A stretch of DNA of 64,000 nt from Selenomonas sp. AB3002 (GTDB lineage Bacteria; Bacillota; Negativicutes; Selenomonadales; Selenomonadaceae). A program made the position numbers and the translations under genes. The stretch is taken from the NCBI RefSeq assembly GCF_000702545.1, contig NZ_JNIO01000008.1:434001-498000 (forward strand), read 5' to 3'. Position 1 is the stretch's first letter. Every line of letters begins with the position of its first letter. This document shows, piece after piece, positions 1-8,376 of this stretch. The notes beneath the pieces are model-generated. The model was not told where the DNA came from and made no database searches. It saw nothing but the letters and a program-made list of their open reading frames with translations.

Positions 1-2547
1 GTGGCATACAAGCATCTTGTAGGGCAGGATGAGCGTGGAAGGCCCTATGTAATTGGAACGTATGCTCTTTTAGAGGATTCCACCTGCAAATTTCTGGTGT
101 TCGATTTTGATGACCATGATGGGTCTCATGTGGCATGGCAGGAGGAGGCACGTCTCTTAAGAGAGATATGCCAGAGCTATGGTATTGACACAGCCCTGGA
201 ACGGTCACGTTCTGGCAAGGGTGCTCATGTCTGGATTTTCTTTGACGAGCCGCTGGAGGCAAAGTTGGCACGGAGATTCGGTGCAGCACTTCTGGCTAAG
301 GGAGCAGAAAAAGTACATCAGAGGGATTTCAACACTTTTGACCGCATGATGCCTAATCAGGACGAGATGCCCGCCGGTGGTATGGGGAATCTCATTGCAT
401 TGCCCTTGCAAGGTCTCCCTCGCAAACAGAATAATTCTGTATTTGTCGATGAGAACTGGGAGGTTATACCAGACCAATGGGGATATCTGGAGCAAAAGAA
501 ATTGCTGTCCAGAGAATTTGTGGGAAACAAGCTCACAGAATGGGGACCGCAGGATTTGCCAGCCCTCCTGGAGGAAAATGAGACTGAGCTGGATTTAAAG
601 CCTTGGGAGCCTAAGTCTAAAGTGATATTGGAGCGGTCTGACGTAAGGGGCCCCCTGAGGCTTACACTGGCAGACTGCATCTATATTCCCCAGCAGTCTG
701 TTAAGCCGCGTACTATGAACCTTATTCGCAAGATGGCCACCTTCAGTAACCCACAGTTTTATAAGATGCGGGCTATGCGCTATTCCACCAAGCAGATTCC
801 TCGCCGAATACAATGCTTCCGTGATACAGAAGATTTTGTCGCCTTGCCTCGCGGGTGCCTGAAAAAGCTGAAGGAGCAGCTGGAGACGGCGGGCATCGCT
901 TATGAAATAGAGGATTGCCGTACGACAGGCAGGGCTATAGATGTCAATTTTCAAGGGATGTTGCAACCAGAGCAGGAAAAGGCGATAGAAGCTATGTTGG
1001 CCCATGATATTGGTATCCTGGGGGCAGCAACAGGCTTCGGAAAGACGGTGCTGGGGACTTATCTTATTGCCAGTCGCAAGGTCAATACACTGGTATTGGT
1101 GCACAATCGCGAGATTATGCGGGGCTGGCAGGAGGATATAGCAAAGTTCCTGCAAATCAATGAGGAGGTGCCGATAGAGGAAGGGAAACGCAGAAGAAAG
1201 CCAAAGAGCATAGTTGGGACGCTTTATGCCGGGCATGATTCATTGCATGGTATCGTAGACGTGGCTATGATCTCGTCTCTGGGAAGAGATGACGCTGTGG
1301 ATGAGCGTGTGGCAGATTATGGCATGGTTATCATGGATGAGTGCCATCACGCCGGAGCCTACACTTTTGAAAATGTGTTGTGGAAGGTGAAGGCTAAATA
1401 TGTCTATGGACTGACAGCTACTCCTGTGAGGGAGGATGGCCATGAAAAGATTGTCTTTATGCAGTTTGGAGACGTGCGTTATCGCCTGTCCGAGAAAGAC
1501 AGGGCTGCCATGCAGGACTTCAGGCATGAGATTTGCCCGCGATTCACGAGCTTTGCTCCAGTAACCAGAGAGAAACCATCGATAAACGAATTGTATAAGC
1601 TGCTAATTCAGGATAAACTGCGCAATCAGATGCTGGTGGATGATATCGCAGCTGCTGTTGACGATGGACGTACACCGCTGGTGCTTACAAAATTTAAGGA
1701 GCATGCGAAACTCATTCATGAAGCACTGCAGAAAAAGGGCTTTAATTCAGTACTGGCTCTTGGAGGAGGTTCAACAAGCGAGCGCAAGGCTCGGCGTGAT
1801 GTTTTGCAGGCTGCCACTGACGATGAACGGCTAGTGATTGTCGCCACAGGGAAGTATATAGGCGAAGGTTTCAACTTCCCCAGGCTGGATACGCTCTTTT
1901 TGGCAGTGCCGGTGTCCTGGAAGGGCAATATTGCCCAATATGCCGGAAGGTTGCACAGGGACTTTGAGGGCAAGGAAAATGTAATCATATATGATTACGT
2001 GGACGTGCATGTGAAAATGCTGGAGCGTATGTATCAAAAGAGGTTGTCTGCGTATGCTGCCATGGGGTATACGGTTTATGCCCCTACTGGGAATGATGGA
2101 GCCAATGTGATACATACGGTAAGGGATTATCAGGAAACGTACTGGCAGGATTTCCAAATGGCAACGAGCAGGATATGTATATGCAGCCCAAGGCTGAGTC
2201 ACCGGCGGGTATGGGAATTGATCAAGAAGCTTAAGCAGGACAAACGCTCTCAGATAGATTGCATCATTCTGACTTTAACAACAGGGAAATACTCTCCTCA
2301 GCAGCAGGCAGCTGTTGAGAACATGAAGAAGGCAATGCGGGAGGCGGGGGCAGATGTGCGTGAATTTGAAAGCCTAAACTGCCACTTTGCTGTTATGGAT
2401 GATGATCTGGTGTGGTATGGCAGCATGAACTTCCTCTCACGTGAACACGAGGATGATATCCTGATGCGAATCAACAGCGAGTCTATAGTGAAGGAGTTAT
2501 TGGCGATAAGCAATCAGGAGAAATCATCAGGAACAGTTAGAAAATGA
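1..2547 (+). CDS. TOTE-type primase-helicase-PLD protein, 5' partial
   Basis: Large three-part protein likely used in DNA conflict or defence. Residues 1 to about 170 match the archaeo-eukaryotic primase (AEP) domain of TOTE conflict systems: FDFDDHDG, ERSRSGKGAHVWIFF, DRMMPNQDEMPAGG and GNLIALPLQG are all readable. Residues of about 310 to 690 form a superfamily 2 helicase with Walker A GAATGFGKT near residue 342 and a DECHH box near 447. The last 130 residues look like a phospholipase D-like nuclease half, with a GSMN element, but the HxK lysine is replaced (H-F-A). The GTG at base 1 is probably internal, because the family has a further N-terminal segment before HLVGQDERG; the true start lies outside the window. 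A terminator follows the stop. Function in defence is inferred from the family, not shown. Confidence 0.85.
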   Translation: MAYKHLVGQDERGRPYVIGTYALLEDSTCKFLVFDFDDHDGSHVAWQEEARLLREICQSYGIDTALERSRSGKGAHVWIFFDEPLEAKLARRFGAALLAKGAEKVHQRDFNTFDRMMPNQDEMPAGGMGNLIALPLQGLPRKQNNSVFVDENWEVIPDQWGYLEQKKLLSREFVGNKLTEWGPQDLPALLEENETELDLKPWEPKSKVILERSDVRGPLRLTLADCIYIPQQSVKPRTMNLIRKMATFSNPQFYKMRAMRYSTKQIPRRIQCFRDTEDFVALPRGCLKKLKEQLETAGIAYEIEDCRTTGRAIDVNFQGMLQPEQEKAIEAMLAHDIGILGAATGFGKTVLGTYLIASRKVNTLVLVHNREIMRGWQEDIAKFLQINEEVPIEEGKRRRKPKSIVGTLYAGHDSLHGIVDVAMISSLGRDDAVDERVADYGMVIMDECHHAGAYTFENVLWKVKAKYVYGLTATPVREDGHEKIVFMQFGDVRYRLSEKDRAAMQDFRHEICPRFTSFAPVTREKPSINELYKLLIQDKLRNQMLVDDIAAAVDDGRTPLVLTKFKEHAKLIHEALQKKGFNSVLALGGGSTSERKARRDVLQAATDDERLVIVATGKYIGEGFNFPRLDTLFLAVPVSWKGNIAQYAGRLHRDFEGKENVIIYDYVDVHVKMLERMYQKRLSAYAAMGYTVYAPTGNDGANVIHTVRDYQETYWQDFQMATSRICICSPRLSHRRVWELIKKLKQDKRSQIDCIILTLTTGKYSPQQQAAVENMKKAMREAGADVREFESLNCHFAVMDDDLVWYGSMNFLSREHEDDILMRINSESIVKELLAISNQEKSSGTVRK

Positions 2548-2570
2548 CATGTTAATAGGAAGCACAAAGG

Positions 2571-2596
2571 GTCGGGGCTGATGCCCCGGCTTTTTT
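2571..2596 (+). terminator. Rho-independent terminator after the TOTE gene
   Basis: A CGGGGC stem pairs with GCCCCG across a TGAT loop and is followed directly by six T. It lies about 25 bases after the helicase stop codon. Confidence 0.85.
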
Positions 2597-2707
2597 CATC
2601 AGGGGACGGATGGGGGATTGATGCTGACAAGCAGGAAAAATTAGGACGGAGGCGAAATTAACTAGATATGGATATACAAAAGGAACAAGATTGTAGGAGG
2701 GATATTG

Positions 2708-3034
2708 ATGCGCAGGGCAACGAGCTTGCTGTGCTTTTTGATTGTGATGCTGTGTGGCACGGTGGCTATGGCCGCCTCGACTGTCAATGCTGACGGCTAT
2801 TACAAGGGCATTAAGCTATGCGGCAGGGTGAAGGTTGTGGAGCACTTTGCAGATATCAAGGTGAAGGTAGTGGATTCCTTTCCTGATTTGAGGGTAAAAG
2901 TTGTAAGTTCCTTCCCGGATGACGTGGGGGAATGGCAGTTTGTGGAGTACGGTGAGGACTTCACGGTGCAGTTCGTGGAGAGCTTCCCGGATATCAAGAT
3001 AAAGTATGTGAACAGCTTCCCCGGAGTTGAGTAA
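2708..3034 (+). CDS. Small secreted repeat protein
   Basis: Exported protein of 108 residues. It has a signal peptide (hydrophobic LLCFLIVMLCGTVAMA, cleavage near AMA-AS). The mature part is built from about five short repeats of the form (K/R)VKVV-x-SFPD, with one longer spacer (GEWQFVEYGEDF). The alternation of charged and hydrophobic residues suggests beta strands. The ATG at 2708 is chosen because AGGAGG at 2695-2700 sits 7 bases upstream; a TTG at 2705 is the alternative. No function is recognised. It heads a run of small genes (3053, 3314, 3781) with short gaps. Confidence 0.8.
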   Translation: MRRATSLLCFLIVMLCGTVAMAASTVNADGYYKGIKLCGRVKVVEHFADIKVKVVDSFPDLRVKVVSSFPDDVGEWQFVEYGEDFTVQFVESFPDIKIKYVNSFPGVE

Positions 3035-3052
3035 GGATGGTGCTGACAGGAT

Positions 3053-3301
3053 ATGAATAGGTTTCTGGATTTCTTATATGACCGTGGTTCTGAGACGTTC
3101 GCTGATAATGATGATTATGTGAGGGTAGTCCTGCCCTCAGACTATCCTGATTCCAGAATGCTGGAGAAGCTGTATGTGGCAGCAGGGTTGTTGCCGAAGC
3201 GCGAGGATATGGAGGCTTACAACAGGCAGGAGATAGCAGCGTACAACGAGAGACACCCGGACCACCCCATCAGTCTAGCTCTATTTGAGATGCAGATGTA
3301 G
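3053..3301 (+). CDS. Small hypothetical protein
   Basis: An 82-residue acidic, soluble protein with no signal peptide or membrane segment. It begins 18 bases after the repeat protein and ends 12 bases before the next gene, so it is probably in the same transcript. The ribosome site is weak (an AGGAT just before the ATG). No domain is recognised. Coding status rests on position, an uninterrupted frame and ordinary amino acid composition. Confidence 0.6.
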   Translation: MNRFLDFLYDRGSETFADNDDYVRVVLPSDYPDSRMLEKLYVAAGLLPKREDMEAYNRQEIAAYNERHPDHPISLALFEMQM

Positions 3302-3313
3302 CAGGAAAGGACG

Positions 3314-3748
3314 ATGTTGTTGTTTTCTTATATTTGGCCTATTGCGCTGGTGATTATCTGCAATACAGTTTATCAGGTGTGTGCCAAGTCGGTGCCGGTG
3401 GAAATCAATCCGCTGGCTTCGTTGACGGTAACATATCTGGTGGCAGCGATTATGTCCGGGCTGCTTTATTTGTGGCTGGGAGAGAGCGTAGATTTCCTGG
3501 GAGAGTATCGGAAACTGAACTGGGCGCCATTTGTGTTGGGGGCTGTTATAGTGGGTCTGGAAGCTGGCTGGATATATGCATATAAAGCTGGCTGGCCGGT
3601 GAGCACTGGCTTCATTGTGCAAAGTTCAGTACTGGCAGCGGCGCTTTTGCTGGTGGGATACTGGCTGTATCAGGAGCCTCTGGCGTGGAATAAGGTTGTG
3701 GGGGTAGCCATCTGCCTGATTGGGCTGGTGGTCATCAACTACAGGTAA
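3314..3748 (+). CDS. EamA/SMR-like small membrane transporter
   Basis: A 144-residue integral membrane protein with four predicted helices, about residues 5-22, 33-52, 70-90 and 97-142 (the last stretch holds a helix pair). The size and the YWLYQEPLAWNKVVGVAICL segment fit a half-size EamA or drug/metabolite transporter. Such proteins act in the inner membrane as dimers; the substrate cannot be told. GGAAAGGA lies before the ATG. It follows the 3053 gene closely. Confidence 0.75.
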   Translation: MLLFSYIWPIALVIICNTVYQVCAKSVPVEINPLASLTVTYLVAAIMSGLLYLWLGESVDFLGEYRKLNWAPFVLGAVIVGLEAGWIYAYKAGWPVSTGFIVQSSVLAAALLLVGYWLYQEPLAWNKVVGVAICLIGLVVINYR

Positions 3749-3780
3749 TGGCATCGGGTGCCAGCTGATAAGTAAGGGGG

Positions 3781-3957
3781 ATGACCATGAAGTTCTGTCA
3801 ATACTGCAACCAGCAGGTGCAGCCACGGAAGCATATCAACTGGTTCATACTGGCCCTGATGTGCCTGATTACCGGCGGGGGATGGCTGTTTGTGTATGTG
3901 CCATACTATTTCTTGTTTAAAAGCGAGTCTTGTCCTATATGCGGCGGGAAGTTTTGA
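3781..3957 (+). CDS. Zinc-ribbon protein with one membrane segment
   Basis: A 58-residue protein below usual gene-calling length. It carries CQYC near the N-terminus and CPIC near the C-terminus, so the two halves can form one zinc ribbon, separated by a hydrophobic helix (WFILALMCLITGGGWLFVYV). AAGGGGG lies immediately before the ATG. This CxxC-helix-CxxC layout is common in small bacterial membrane-anchored zinc ribbons. The role is unknown. It closes the small-gene run started at 2708. Confidence 0.75.
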   Translation: MTMKFCQYCNQQVQPRKHINWFILALMCLITGGGWLFVYVPYYFLFKSESCPICGGKF

Positions 3958-3982
3958 AAAAAGGCTCCGCGTGCGTGATATG

Positions 3983-4037
3983 CTCCCCCTTGAGAGACAG
4001 TAAAAAAAACAAAACTGTCACCATAGGGGGAGTTTTT
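3983..4037 (+). terminator. Terminator-like nested hairpin
   Basis: CTCCCCC pairs with GGGGGAG and, inside it, GACAGT pairs with ACTGTC; a TTTTT run follows. It ends the small-gene run. Confidence 0.6.
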
Positions 4038-4059
4038 CATGCCACACAAACCCCCGGCT

Positions 4060-4127
4060 CCTTGAAGTTATTGTCCTGATTCTAGTATTGAACCTGAAAG
4101 GCAGCGTAAAGGAATGGTGGATAATAA
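4060..4127 (-). pseudogene. Remnant of the 23.2-kb esterase gene with middle deleted
   Basis: Bases around 4063-4095 match the 3' end of the esterase gene at 23.2 kb (CGGCTCCTTGAAG...), and the next 30 bases match an internal part of it near 23,668 (AACCTGAAAGGCAGC...). About 430 bases of the gene are missing between the two parts. This is a relic with no coding capacity. Confidence 0.65.
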
Positions 4128-4179
4128 GCTAATTAACCTAGTGTTTCAGTGGGAAGGGATAAAGCTTGATAGAAATTTA

Positions 4180-4261
4180 CATATTGTTATAATAGGTAAT
4201 ATAGAAATTAGCAGACGATATTATGGTATCTACGAGAGGCAGATCTGCTCTCAGAGTCATA
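4180..4261 (+). pseudogene. Truncated Rrf2 regulator gene with decayed operator
   Basis: From the ATG at 4223 the first 12 codons (MVSTRGRSALRV) match the intact Rrf2 gene at 42,286, then the match stops abruptly. The upstream region is also shared, including a decayed operator, CATA-N9-TAGG at 4180-4196, where the intact locus has CCTA-N9-TAGG. The open frame continues to 4453 with unrelated, unlikely residues. About 120 codons of the regulator have been deleted. Confidence 0.8.
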
Positions 4262-4349
4262 GGCTGGGGCTTTTGTGCTATTCATAGATGGCAAAACCAT
4301 AACTGCGGCAGTATAATGAAATATATGCGCTTACAAGGGGGATACGGAT

Positions 4350-5144
4350 ATCAACACGGTAATTTATTACTATTCAGCAACAGGGAATTCACTATATACA
4401 GCGAGGGCTTTGCAAGAGTTGCTGCCGGAGGCGGAGCTTCGGTATATTCCTGAGGCGCTGGCAGAGGACAGCCCTTCTGTCAATGCGGAATGCGTGGGCT
4501 TTGTGTTTCCCATGCATTACTTTGGTCTGCCGCTTCAGGTGGAGGAGTTCCTGGAGAAGCTGACCATCTATGAATCTCCCTATACCTTTGCCATAGCCAC
4601 CTGCGGTGTGCCCTACTGGGGGAGGCCTTTCCTGGATGCCGAGGCAATACTGGCTAAGAAAAACAGGAAACTTCATGGCAAGTGGTATGTGCGGCTGGTA
4701 TCCAATTATATTCCCTACCGGGATATTGCCGCTGACTGGCGCATAAGCATCAGAGCTTGGCTGGCGAAGCGAAAAATCCGCAAGATTGCAGATGCTGTAA
4801 AAAACAAGGAACCCCATGATACATGGCAGCTTTTGCGGAAGTTTTGCCAGAGGTATCACGAGGATTGGCGGGCACGTCAGGAAAGGATTGACGAGGCATT
4901 CCTGTGTGACAAGGAGAAATGCACGTCATGCGGCCTGTGTGAGAAAATCTGCCCCAGAGGAAATATAGAGAGGCCGGAGGGATTTCCGGTGTGGCAGCAT
5001 AGGTGCGTGGAATGCCTGGGGTGCCTCCATATCTGCCCGGTGAAGGCCGTAGATTTCGGAGAAGTCACCAAGGGGAGGAAGCGCTACAGACATAAGGAAA
5101 TAAAAGTGACAGAGTTGATTAAGTCAGGAAAATCCAGGGGGTGA
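4350..5144 (+). CDS. EFR1-type flavodoxin-ferredoxin protein, apparent ATC start
   Basis: Iron-sulfur flavoprotein of about 264 residues, probably a cytosolic electron carrier. The N-terminus has a flavodoxin-like phosphate-loop motif, YYYSATGNSLYTA. The C-terminus has two [4Fe-4S] ferredoxin motifs, CTSCGLCEKICP and CVECLGCLHICP. The reading frame clearly extends upstream of the first standard start (TTG at 4410) through these flavodoxin residues, yet the in-frame codons back to the stop at 4317-4319 contain no ATG, GTG or TTG. AAGGGGG at 4335-4341 sits 8 bases before an ATC at 4350, which is therefore taken as the start. The second copy at 42,847 shows the same arrangement. TATAAT lies at 4312-4317. 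The P1 peptidase gene begins 6 bases after the stop. Confidence 0.8.
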   Translation: MNTVIYYYSATGNSLYTARALQELLPEAELRYIPEALAEDSPSVNAECVGFVFPMHYFGLPLQVEEFLEKLTIYESPYTFAIATCGVPYWGRPFLDAEAILAKKNRKLHGKWYVRLVSNYIPYRDIAADWRISIRAWLAKRKIRKIADAVKNKEPHDTWQLLRKFCQRYHEDWRARQERIDEAFLCDKEKCTSCGLCEKICPRGNIERPEGFPVWQHRCVECLGCLHICPVKAVDFGEVTKGRKRYRHKEIKVTELIKSGKSRG

Positions 5145-5150
5145 AGGTGA

Positions 5151-6134
5151 ATGAATCTCATGGAAATACCCTTTGATGCAATAGATGGGGTTATGGTGGG
5201 CAATGCCCAGAGCGAAGAGGGCAAGACAGGGGTTACTGTCTTGTGCTTCAAGAAGGGAGCAAAGACCGGTGTAGATATAAGCGGCGGTGGTCCGGCCTCC
5301 AGAGAGACACCTGTCCTGGATCCCACCAGAGAAGATATTGGCATTCATGCCATAGTACTGTCTGGGGGCAGTGCCTACGGTCTGGCTGCTGCTGATGGGG
5401 TTATGAAGTGCTTGGAAGATAATGGCATAGGCTATGATACGGGCTTTGCCCTGGTTCCCTTGGTAGTACAGAGCAGCATTTATGACCTGTCCTATGGTAG
5501 TGCGAAAATCAGGCCGAACAGCAGGATGGGGTATGAGGCTTGCCAAAACGCCTTGCTGAAAAGCCAGCCCATAAGCGGCTCTGTTGGTGCGGGCAAAGGC
5601 GCTACCGTAGGAAAGCTCAAGGGCATGAGGCAGTCTCAGAAAAGTGGTATCGGATACTATGCTGTGCAGGCGGGAAACTTGAAACTGGGAGCTGTGGTAG
5701 TGGTGAATGCCCTGGGTGATATATACGTCGAGGGGCAAAAAGCAGCCGGTCTCATGAATGAAGAACGTACCGGCTTCATTGACAGTGTACAAGAGCTGTA
5801 TCGCATAGCTGCCCCAAAAGATTTGCTGTCCCGTACCAATACAACCATAGGAGCCATTGTAACTAACGGCAAGTTTGACAAGTCGCAGCTGACCCGCATT
5901 GCAGCTCAGGCAGGAAATGCCTATGCGCGGTGCATAAATCCTGTAGGTACCTTGGCGGATGGGGACACAATATATGCTTCGTCATGTGGGGAGCCTGTGG
6001 AGGCCGATGTGAACATGGCAGGAACTATGGCGGCAGAGGTGATGGCCAACGCCATCAAAAATGCCATAGAGTCCTCAAAGATGGAGGATGCGGAGTATCT
6101 GAAATGCTGCCTGAATCTGCCAGTATGTCAGTGA
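5151..6134 (+). CDS. P1/DmpA-family N-terminal nucleophile peptidase
   Basis: A 327-residue member of peptidase family S58 (DmpA, BapA, P1), self-cleaving enzymes that release N-terminal residues from short peptides or hydrolyse beta-peptides. VDISGGGPASRETP near residue 41, the glycine-rich GSVGAGKGATVGK near 143, and NTTIGAIVTNG near 230 are readable. The last one holds the expected self-cleavage site, with Thr231 as likely nucleophile. Length is within the family range. GGGGGTGAAGG precedes the ATG. It is probably cotranscribed with the ferredoxin gene just upstream; no functional link is evident. Confidence 0.85.
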   Translation: MNLMEIPFDAIDGVMVGNAQSEEGKTGVTVLCFKKGAKTGVDISGGGPASRETPVLDPTREDIGIHAIVLSGGSAYGLAAADGVMKCLEDNGIGYDTGFALVPLVVQSSIYDLSYGSAKIRPNSRMGYEACQNALLKSQPISGSVGAGKGATVGKLKGMRQSQKSGIGYYAVQAGNLKLGAVVVVNALGDIYVEGQKAAGLMNEERTGFIDSVQELYRIAAPKDLLSRTNTTIGAIVTNGKFDKSQLTRIAAQAGNAYARCINPVGTLADGDTIYASSCGEPVEADVNMAGTMAAEVMANAIKNAIESSKMEDAEYLKCCLNLPVCQ

Positions 6135-6168
6135 CCTTCATGGAATAGCCTCCTTTGTGACAGAATGG

Positions 6169-6366
6169 TCAGCCATGATTCCAGGAAATGTTTTTGGCGC
6201 CTGATGGTACATTTACCATATCGTTGAAAGCAATGCTCTTGGCCGTGGCTTCGGCTGCCTCTGCCGGAGTGGAAGCCGGGTTGCGGCGGATCTCATATAC
6301 TTCATGGGAGGCTTGCTTGATGGCGTAAGAATTGGGGGGATGGAACTGCAATTCCGTCTTGTTCCC
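6169..6366 (-). pseudogene. Possible small gene remnant
   Basis: On the minus strand an open frame with natural-looking composition runs from about 6366 to 6169 (…QFHPPNSYAIKQASHEVYEI…, then …ASTPAEAAEATAKSIAFND…). It has only a TTG as a possible start, at 6351, with GGAGG 12 bases upstream. It may be a real 60-residue protein or the tail of a lost gene. No family is recognised. The rest of the 6135-6583 gap shows nothing else convincing. Confidence 0.3.
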
Positions 6367-6583
6367 TCCAGTCTTGTGTTATCAAGTGTTGCGAACAATA
6401 TGAAGCATAGGAGGAGTAAATGAAAACAAGATGGTTGCTTATGAAAACTAAATGAAATAATATATTGAAAACATGAATGTACTCCTTGTAATGTGAGTCA
6501 GGGATAAGGTCAGATGGTTGAAATAGGGAGATACAGGGTATATCATAAGAAATAGAAGAACAGATGACAGGAGGAAGCGCGGT

Positions 6584-7429
6584 ATGAAAAAATCCATGTT
6601 TAAGAAAATAGCTGTGGCCGGACTGATGGCCATGGGAATTATGGGCTGTGGAGTTAGTACTGGGATGGCGCAGAGCCGGGACATAACCATTGATGGCGAT
6701 CATGGCAAGCTCTCTGCAACGCTCCAGACACCAGAGGGATATAAGGAGTACCCCCTGGTGATTATCATGCACGGTTTCACTGGCAACAAAGATGAGGCTT
6801 TGTTGACTACTCTGGCTGATGATCTGGAGAAAGATGGAATTGCCTCTCTGCGCTTTGATTTCAACGGTCACGGCAAAAGCGAAGGCCGTTTCCAGGATAT
6901 GACGGTGCCTAATGAGATTGAGGATGCCAAGCATGTATACGAGTATGCCAGCAAACTGCCTGGTGTTACTTCCGTATCTATGGCCGGTCATTCACAGGGA
7001 GGCGTAGTTACCAGCATGACTGCTGGTATACTGGGGACGGCCAAGGTGAAGAGTATAGCTCTCATGGCACCGGCAGCAGTGCTGAGGGAGGATGCTATCC
7101 GTGGCCAAATCTTCGATAAACACTATGATTCACTGAATCCTCCTGCTGCTATTGATATTTTCAAGGGTCTGAAACTGGGAGCTGATTATGTACGGACAGC
7201 CAGGAATCTGCCTATATACGAAACGGCATCGCAGTATCAGGGGTCGGCTTTTATGATTCATGGTACCGGGGATATTGTGGTGCCATATACCTACAGCCTG
7301 AGGTATCAGAGAATCTACTTTAACGGACAGGTGAAGTTAGTGGAAGGTGAAGACCACGGGTTCTCCAAGGATACCAAGGGGGCAGCTAAGGCAGTGGCGG
7401 ATTTCTTTTGCGGGCAGTTGAAGAAGTGA
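6584..7429 (+). CDS. Exported alpha/beta hydrolase, cinnamoyl-esterase-like
   Basis: A 281-residue hydrolase of the alpha/beta fold. The signal sequence contains a possible lipobox (IMGC, Cys22), so it may be a lipoprotein; cleavage near GMA-QS is the alternative. The oxyanion region is IIMHGFTGNKDE, the nucleophile elbow is GHSQGG (Ser137), and Asp230 (HGTGDIVVP) and His258 (EDHGFS) complete the triad. The HGFTGNK pattern and size resemble feruloyl/cinnamoyl esterases of gut bacteria, which release hydroxycinnamates from plant esters; this substrate is inferred. GGAGG precedes the ATG, and a terminator follows at 7474. Confidence 0.85.
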   Translation: MKKSMFKKIAVAGLMAMGIMGCGVSTGMAQSRDITIDGDHGKLSATLQTPEGYKEYPLVIIMHGFTGNKDEALLTTLADDLEKDGIASLRFDFNGHGKSEGRFQDMTVPNEIEDAKHVYEYASKLPGVTSVSMAGHSQGGVVTSMTAGILGTAKVKSIALMAPAAVLREDAIRGQIFDKHYDSLNPPAAIDIFKGLKLGADYVRTARNLPIYETASQYQGSAFMIHGTGDIVVPYTYSLRYQRIYFNGQVKLVEGEDHGFSKDTKGAAKAVADFFCGQLKK

Positions 7430-7473
7430 TGGATTAGGTCACATAATAGCGGCGTTGTTATTTGAATAAGCGG

Positions 7474-7503
7474 AACGGCAGGGGAGGTAAACCTGCCGTT
7501 TTT
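7474..7503 (+). terminator. Terminator after the esterase
   Basis: AACGGCAGG pairs with CCTGCCGTT across a 9-base loop and runs into TTT. It lies 45 bases past the stop codon. Confidence 0.8.
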
Positions 7504-7564
7504 GATGGGATTGTAATGATGGTGGGATTGGAAGCCTTGATAATCAGTTTTTGACAAGGAAGGT

Positions 7565-8344
7565 ATGGCATATTTTATGAACACGAAGCAGATTGCTATT
7601 ATTACCGGCGCTTCCAGCGGTTTGGGGGCAGGATATGCCCGGCAGCTTGACGAGGAGGGGCTGTCTGAGATATGGCTTATAGCCAGGCGGGAGGACAAGC
7701 TTGTGGCACTGGCAGACAGTCTGGGCACCGCTTGCAGGTGTCTGTCGTTAGACCTGACGGATAAAGAGGATTTGGAGGATTTGGGACGAAATTTGTCGGC
7801 AGAGGGCAGTAAGGTTCAGATATCGTATCTGATAAATGCTGCAGGTTTTGGCTGCATTGGCCTCAGCCGGGAGTGTCCCAGGGAAAAACTCCAGCAGATG
7901 GTGGACCTCAACTGCCGGGCAGCCGTGGCTTTGACAGAGATGTGCGTTCCTTACATGGCAAGCGGGAGCCATATTTTGCAGATTGTTTCCTGTTCTGCAT
8001 TCCAGCCTATCCCTAATTTAGCTGTATATGCTGCCAGCAAGGCTTTCCTGCTGTCGTATAGCCGGTCGATTAGTGTGGAACTTAAGGACTTGGGGATAAT
8101 GGTCACAGCAGTATGCCCCTTCTGGATCAAGGATACGGAATTTGTGGCTAAGGCCAGGGAAACAGACAAGCGTGGTGCCTACTTTGACATGCCTGGCGCT
8201 ACAACTGTGGACAGGGTAGTGCAGAAGTCTCTGCTGGCAGCCAGTAGAGGCAAGGTGGTATGTACACCTGACCCGGTGAGCAGTTTGCATCGTATCGTGG
8301 CATCCTTGTTGCCGCATGGGTTGCTGGCCAGGATTTGCAAGTAG
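7565..8344 (+). CDS. Short-chain dehydrogenase/reductase
   Basis: NAD(P)-dependent oxidoreductase of the SDR family, 259 residues. The nucleotide-binding motif TGASSGLGAGYA lies at about 14-25, NAAG at 91-94, and the catalytic pair YAASK at 155-159 with a serine near 142. Substrate is unknown. Two ATG codons are possible: 7565 is only 1 base after AAGGAAGG, while 7577 (giving MNTKQIAIITG) starts closer to the usual SDR N-terminus but has a 13-base gap. The stop is followed within 33 bases by the start of mazG, so the two are likely cotranscribed. Confidence 0.85.
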   Translation: MAYFMNTKQIAIITGASSGLGAGYARQLDEEGLSEIWLIARREDKLVALADSLGTACRCLSLDLTDKEDLEDLGRNLSAEGSKVQISYLINAAGFGCIGLSRECPREKLQQMVDLNCRAAVALTEMCVPYMASGSHILQIVSCSAFQPIPNLAVYAASKAFLLSYSRSISVELKDLGIMVTAVCPFWIKDTEFVAKARETDKRGAYFDMPGATTVDRVVQKSLLAASRGKVVCTPDPVSSLHRIVASLLPHGLLARICK

Positions 8345-8376
8345 TTGTGCAATTATATTCAGAGGAGAATTTGACT

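Noticed and set aside
595-1236. 213-residue minus-strand frame inside the helicase gene
   Set aside because: It lies fully opposite clear helicase motifs and has no family features; a shadow frame.
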